A stretch of 6,673 bases of DNA, taken from Robiginitomaculum sp. (lineage in GTDB: Bacteria > Pseudomonadota > Alphaproteobacteria > Caulobacterales > Maricaulaceae). The stretch spans positions 1 to 6,673 of the forward strand of contig JAKITZ010000134.1 of assembly GCA_021647805.1 (NCBI GenBank). Reading direction: 5' to 3'. This document shows positions 5,945 to 6,673 of this stretch, one piece after another (positions within the stretch are counted from its first letter, which is position 1; each line of letters opens with the position of its first letter). Made by a program: the position numbers and the translations under genes. The notes beneath the pieces are model-generated. The model did not search any database and was not told the origin of the DNA. It saw only the letters and a list, made by a program, of their open reading frames with translations.

Positions 5945-6021
5945 TCTGTTTTCAGATAAAAATGTGGATCGTTAAATGAGATTATACTAAAAATATGGTT
6001 TAATTTAAGTTTTAGTATAAT
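5945..6021. repeat. Diverged repeat, copy 3 (right part with conserved hairpin)
   Basis: This copy matches copies 1 and 2 from the CCGG of palindrome A to the end of palindrome B; the left arm of palindrome A is absent, replaced by the end of the dehydratase gene region. The first 26 bases match copy 1 at about 17 positions. Palindrome B is well kept: 5981-5992 pairs with 6010-6021 (12 bp) around a 17-base loop, and the loop GGTTTAATTTAAG is the same as in copy 1. ATCTG (5944-5948) and CAGAT (5953-5957) also form a small hairpin just after the dehydratase stop. Confidence 0.7.
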
Positions 6022-6031
6022 TGGAAAATAC

Positions 6032-6034
6032 AGG
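6032..6034 (+). promoter_or_regulatory. Shine-Dalgarno-like AGG of the membrane-anchored protein gene
   Basis: AGG lies six bases before ATG 6041 (context CAGGTGTTTA). It supports ATG 6041 as the start. It sits ten bases after the end of repeat copy 3. Confidence 0.4.
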
Positions 6035-6040
6035 TGTTTA

Positions 6041-6649
6041 ATGCTCTCTGACCGATTTTTTTTCCCTTTGTTGTTTTTGGTTGTTATTGGTCTCGTTTAT
6101 AGTTCAATAACCTTTGGGCCGCGCAGTGAGGCCGTTGATGGCCCGTTATCGGGCGATCCGTTGCTGGGCTTTGTTATTGAGGGGGATGCCCTTAAATTAA
6201 TCAATAGCGGCTCTGGCATGGCAGATGAGTTTATTGATGATCCGATAGATGGGAAATATGTTAGAACTGTTTCTAGCCAACCAATAAATAGCGGGGTCTT
6301 GCACGCTGGTACTGCATTGGCTTTTTTGCCGGATATAGGTGAAGCTTGGCAGGGGCATACTGTTTATTTTTCTGTTGTTATGCGCAAGCCGGAGCTTAAA
6401 GGCTCGGATGACGTATTATTGCGATTTTACTACGTTGCTCACGGTAATGGTGAGCGGGTGATGTGTGAGCTAACAGAGCAATGGCAACCTTGTTACACAA
6501 AGCATCCGGTGAAAGTTTATGATGTTGCTCCCAACCTTTCATTTATTGGTGTTTGGCCGGATACCAAAGGTCTTGGCAGGTATGTTGATATAAAGAAAAT
6601 TACAGTTCAGGTTGGCAAGCCATTTGACGTAGAAGCCGCAAATGACTGA
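6041..6649 (+). CDS. Unrecognised membrane-anchored protein with a probable periplasmic domain
   Basis: I do not recognise this 202-residue protein. Residues 6-24 (FFFPLLFLVVIGLVYSSIT) form one hydrophobic segment after a short charged start, so it is a signal-anchor or an uncleaved signal; no lipobox Cys is seen. The rest has many short beta-prone stretches, for example HTVYFSVVMRK near 106-116 and FIGVWPDTKGLGRYVDIKK near 168-186, which could be a beta-sandwich such as a carbohydrate-binding jelly roll; this is a guess from pattern only. It contains two Cys residues (near 143 and 152) that could pair outside the cytoplasm. It follows the dehydratase after repeat copy 3, and its last codons overlap the next start, so it is probably co-translated with that gene. 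A role in surface polysaccharide is suggested only by context. Confidence 0.75.
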   Translation: MLSDRFFFPLLFLVVIGLVYSSITFGPRSEAVDGPLSGDPLLGFVIEGDALKLINSGSGMADEFIDDPIDGKYVRTVSSQPINSGVLHAGTALAFLPDIGEAWQGHTVYFSVVMRKPELKGSDDVLLRFYYVAHGNGERVMCELTEQWQPCYTKHPVKVYDVAPNLSFIGVWPDTKGLGRYVDIKKITVQVGKPFDVEAAND

Positions 6650-6673
6650 AGTTTATAGTTTTCCGCCGCCGAC
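6642..6673 (+). CDS. Start of a downstream gene, cut by the window end
   Basis: ATG 6642 lies inside the end of the membrane-anchored protein gene, overlapping it by eight bases (ATGACTGA), a layout typical of translational coupling. The visible codons give MTEVYSFPPP before the window ends. No family can be named from ten residues. The overlap is the main support. Confidence 0.45.
   Translation, partial: MTEVYSFPPP

Noticed and set aside
1220..6021. CRISPR array formed by the three repeats
   Set aside because: The copies are over 70 bp, diverged and separated by whole genes; there are no regular spacers or cas genes.

Overview
The window joins two unlike pieces of DNA. Positions 1 to about 395 are very AT-rich (about 23 % GC by hand count) and carry a gatC-like frame that is open only if TGA is read as an amino acid, best as glycine. 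That is the code of Absconditabacteria (SR1) and Gracilibacteria (BD1-5). From about 396 to the end the GC content is about 45 %, TGA acts as a normal stop (three of the genes end in TGA), and the proteins look alphaproteobacterial. Intergenic repeats with an AAGTGGGAACCGGTTTTTGG core resemble, from memory, the mosaic elements common in Rhizobiales/Hyphomicrobiales. The order-level assignment is an inference; no rRNA or other marker is present.

Layout: (1) 1-107, AT-rich spacer; (2) 108-434, TGA-recoded gatC-like frame, probably native only to about 395; (3) junction near 390-411; (4) cysQ-type 3'(2'),5'-bisphosphate nucleotidase on the minus strand; (5) divergent spacer with repeat copy 1; (6) kdsD/kpsF arabinose-5-phosphate isomerase; (7) a 263-bp leader with possible hairpins; (8) glmS; (9) spacer with repeat copy 2 and a 10-bp tandem triplication that forms the next start region; (10) a CapD/PglF-type NDP-sugar 4,6-dehydratase without its membrane part; (11) diverged repeat copy 3; (12) an unrecognised membrane-anchored protein; (13) the first codons of an overlapping downstream gene.

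The plus-strand genes share a cell-envelope sugar theme. KdsD feeds Kdo for lipopolysaccharide or capsule, GlmS makes glucosamine-6-phosphate (the source of UDP-GlcNAc), and the dehydratase uses UDP-GlcNAc or a similar sugar to make a 4-keto-6-deoxy intermediate. CysQ recycles adenosine 3',5'-bisphosphate, a by-product of sulfate activation and sulfotransfer; a link to the sugar genes is only suggestive.

The main points of interest are the recoded gatC and its abrupt boundary with standard-code DNA, the three-copy double-palindrome repeat family, and the tandem repeat that carries a Shine-Dalgarno-like sequence and a start codon in each unit. The gatC boundary could be a metagenome assembly chimera or a real transfer; the sequence alone does not decide.
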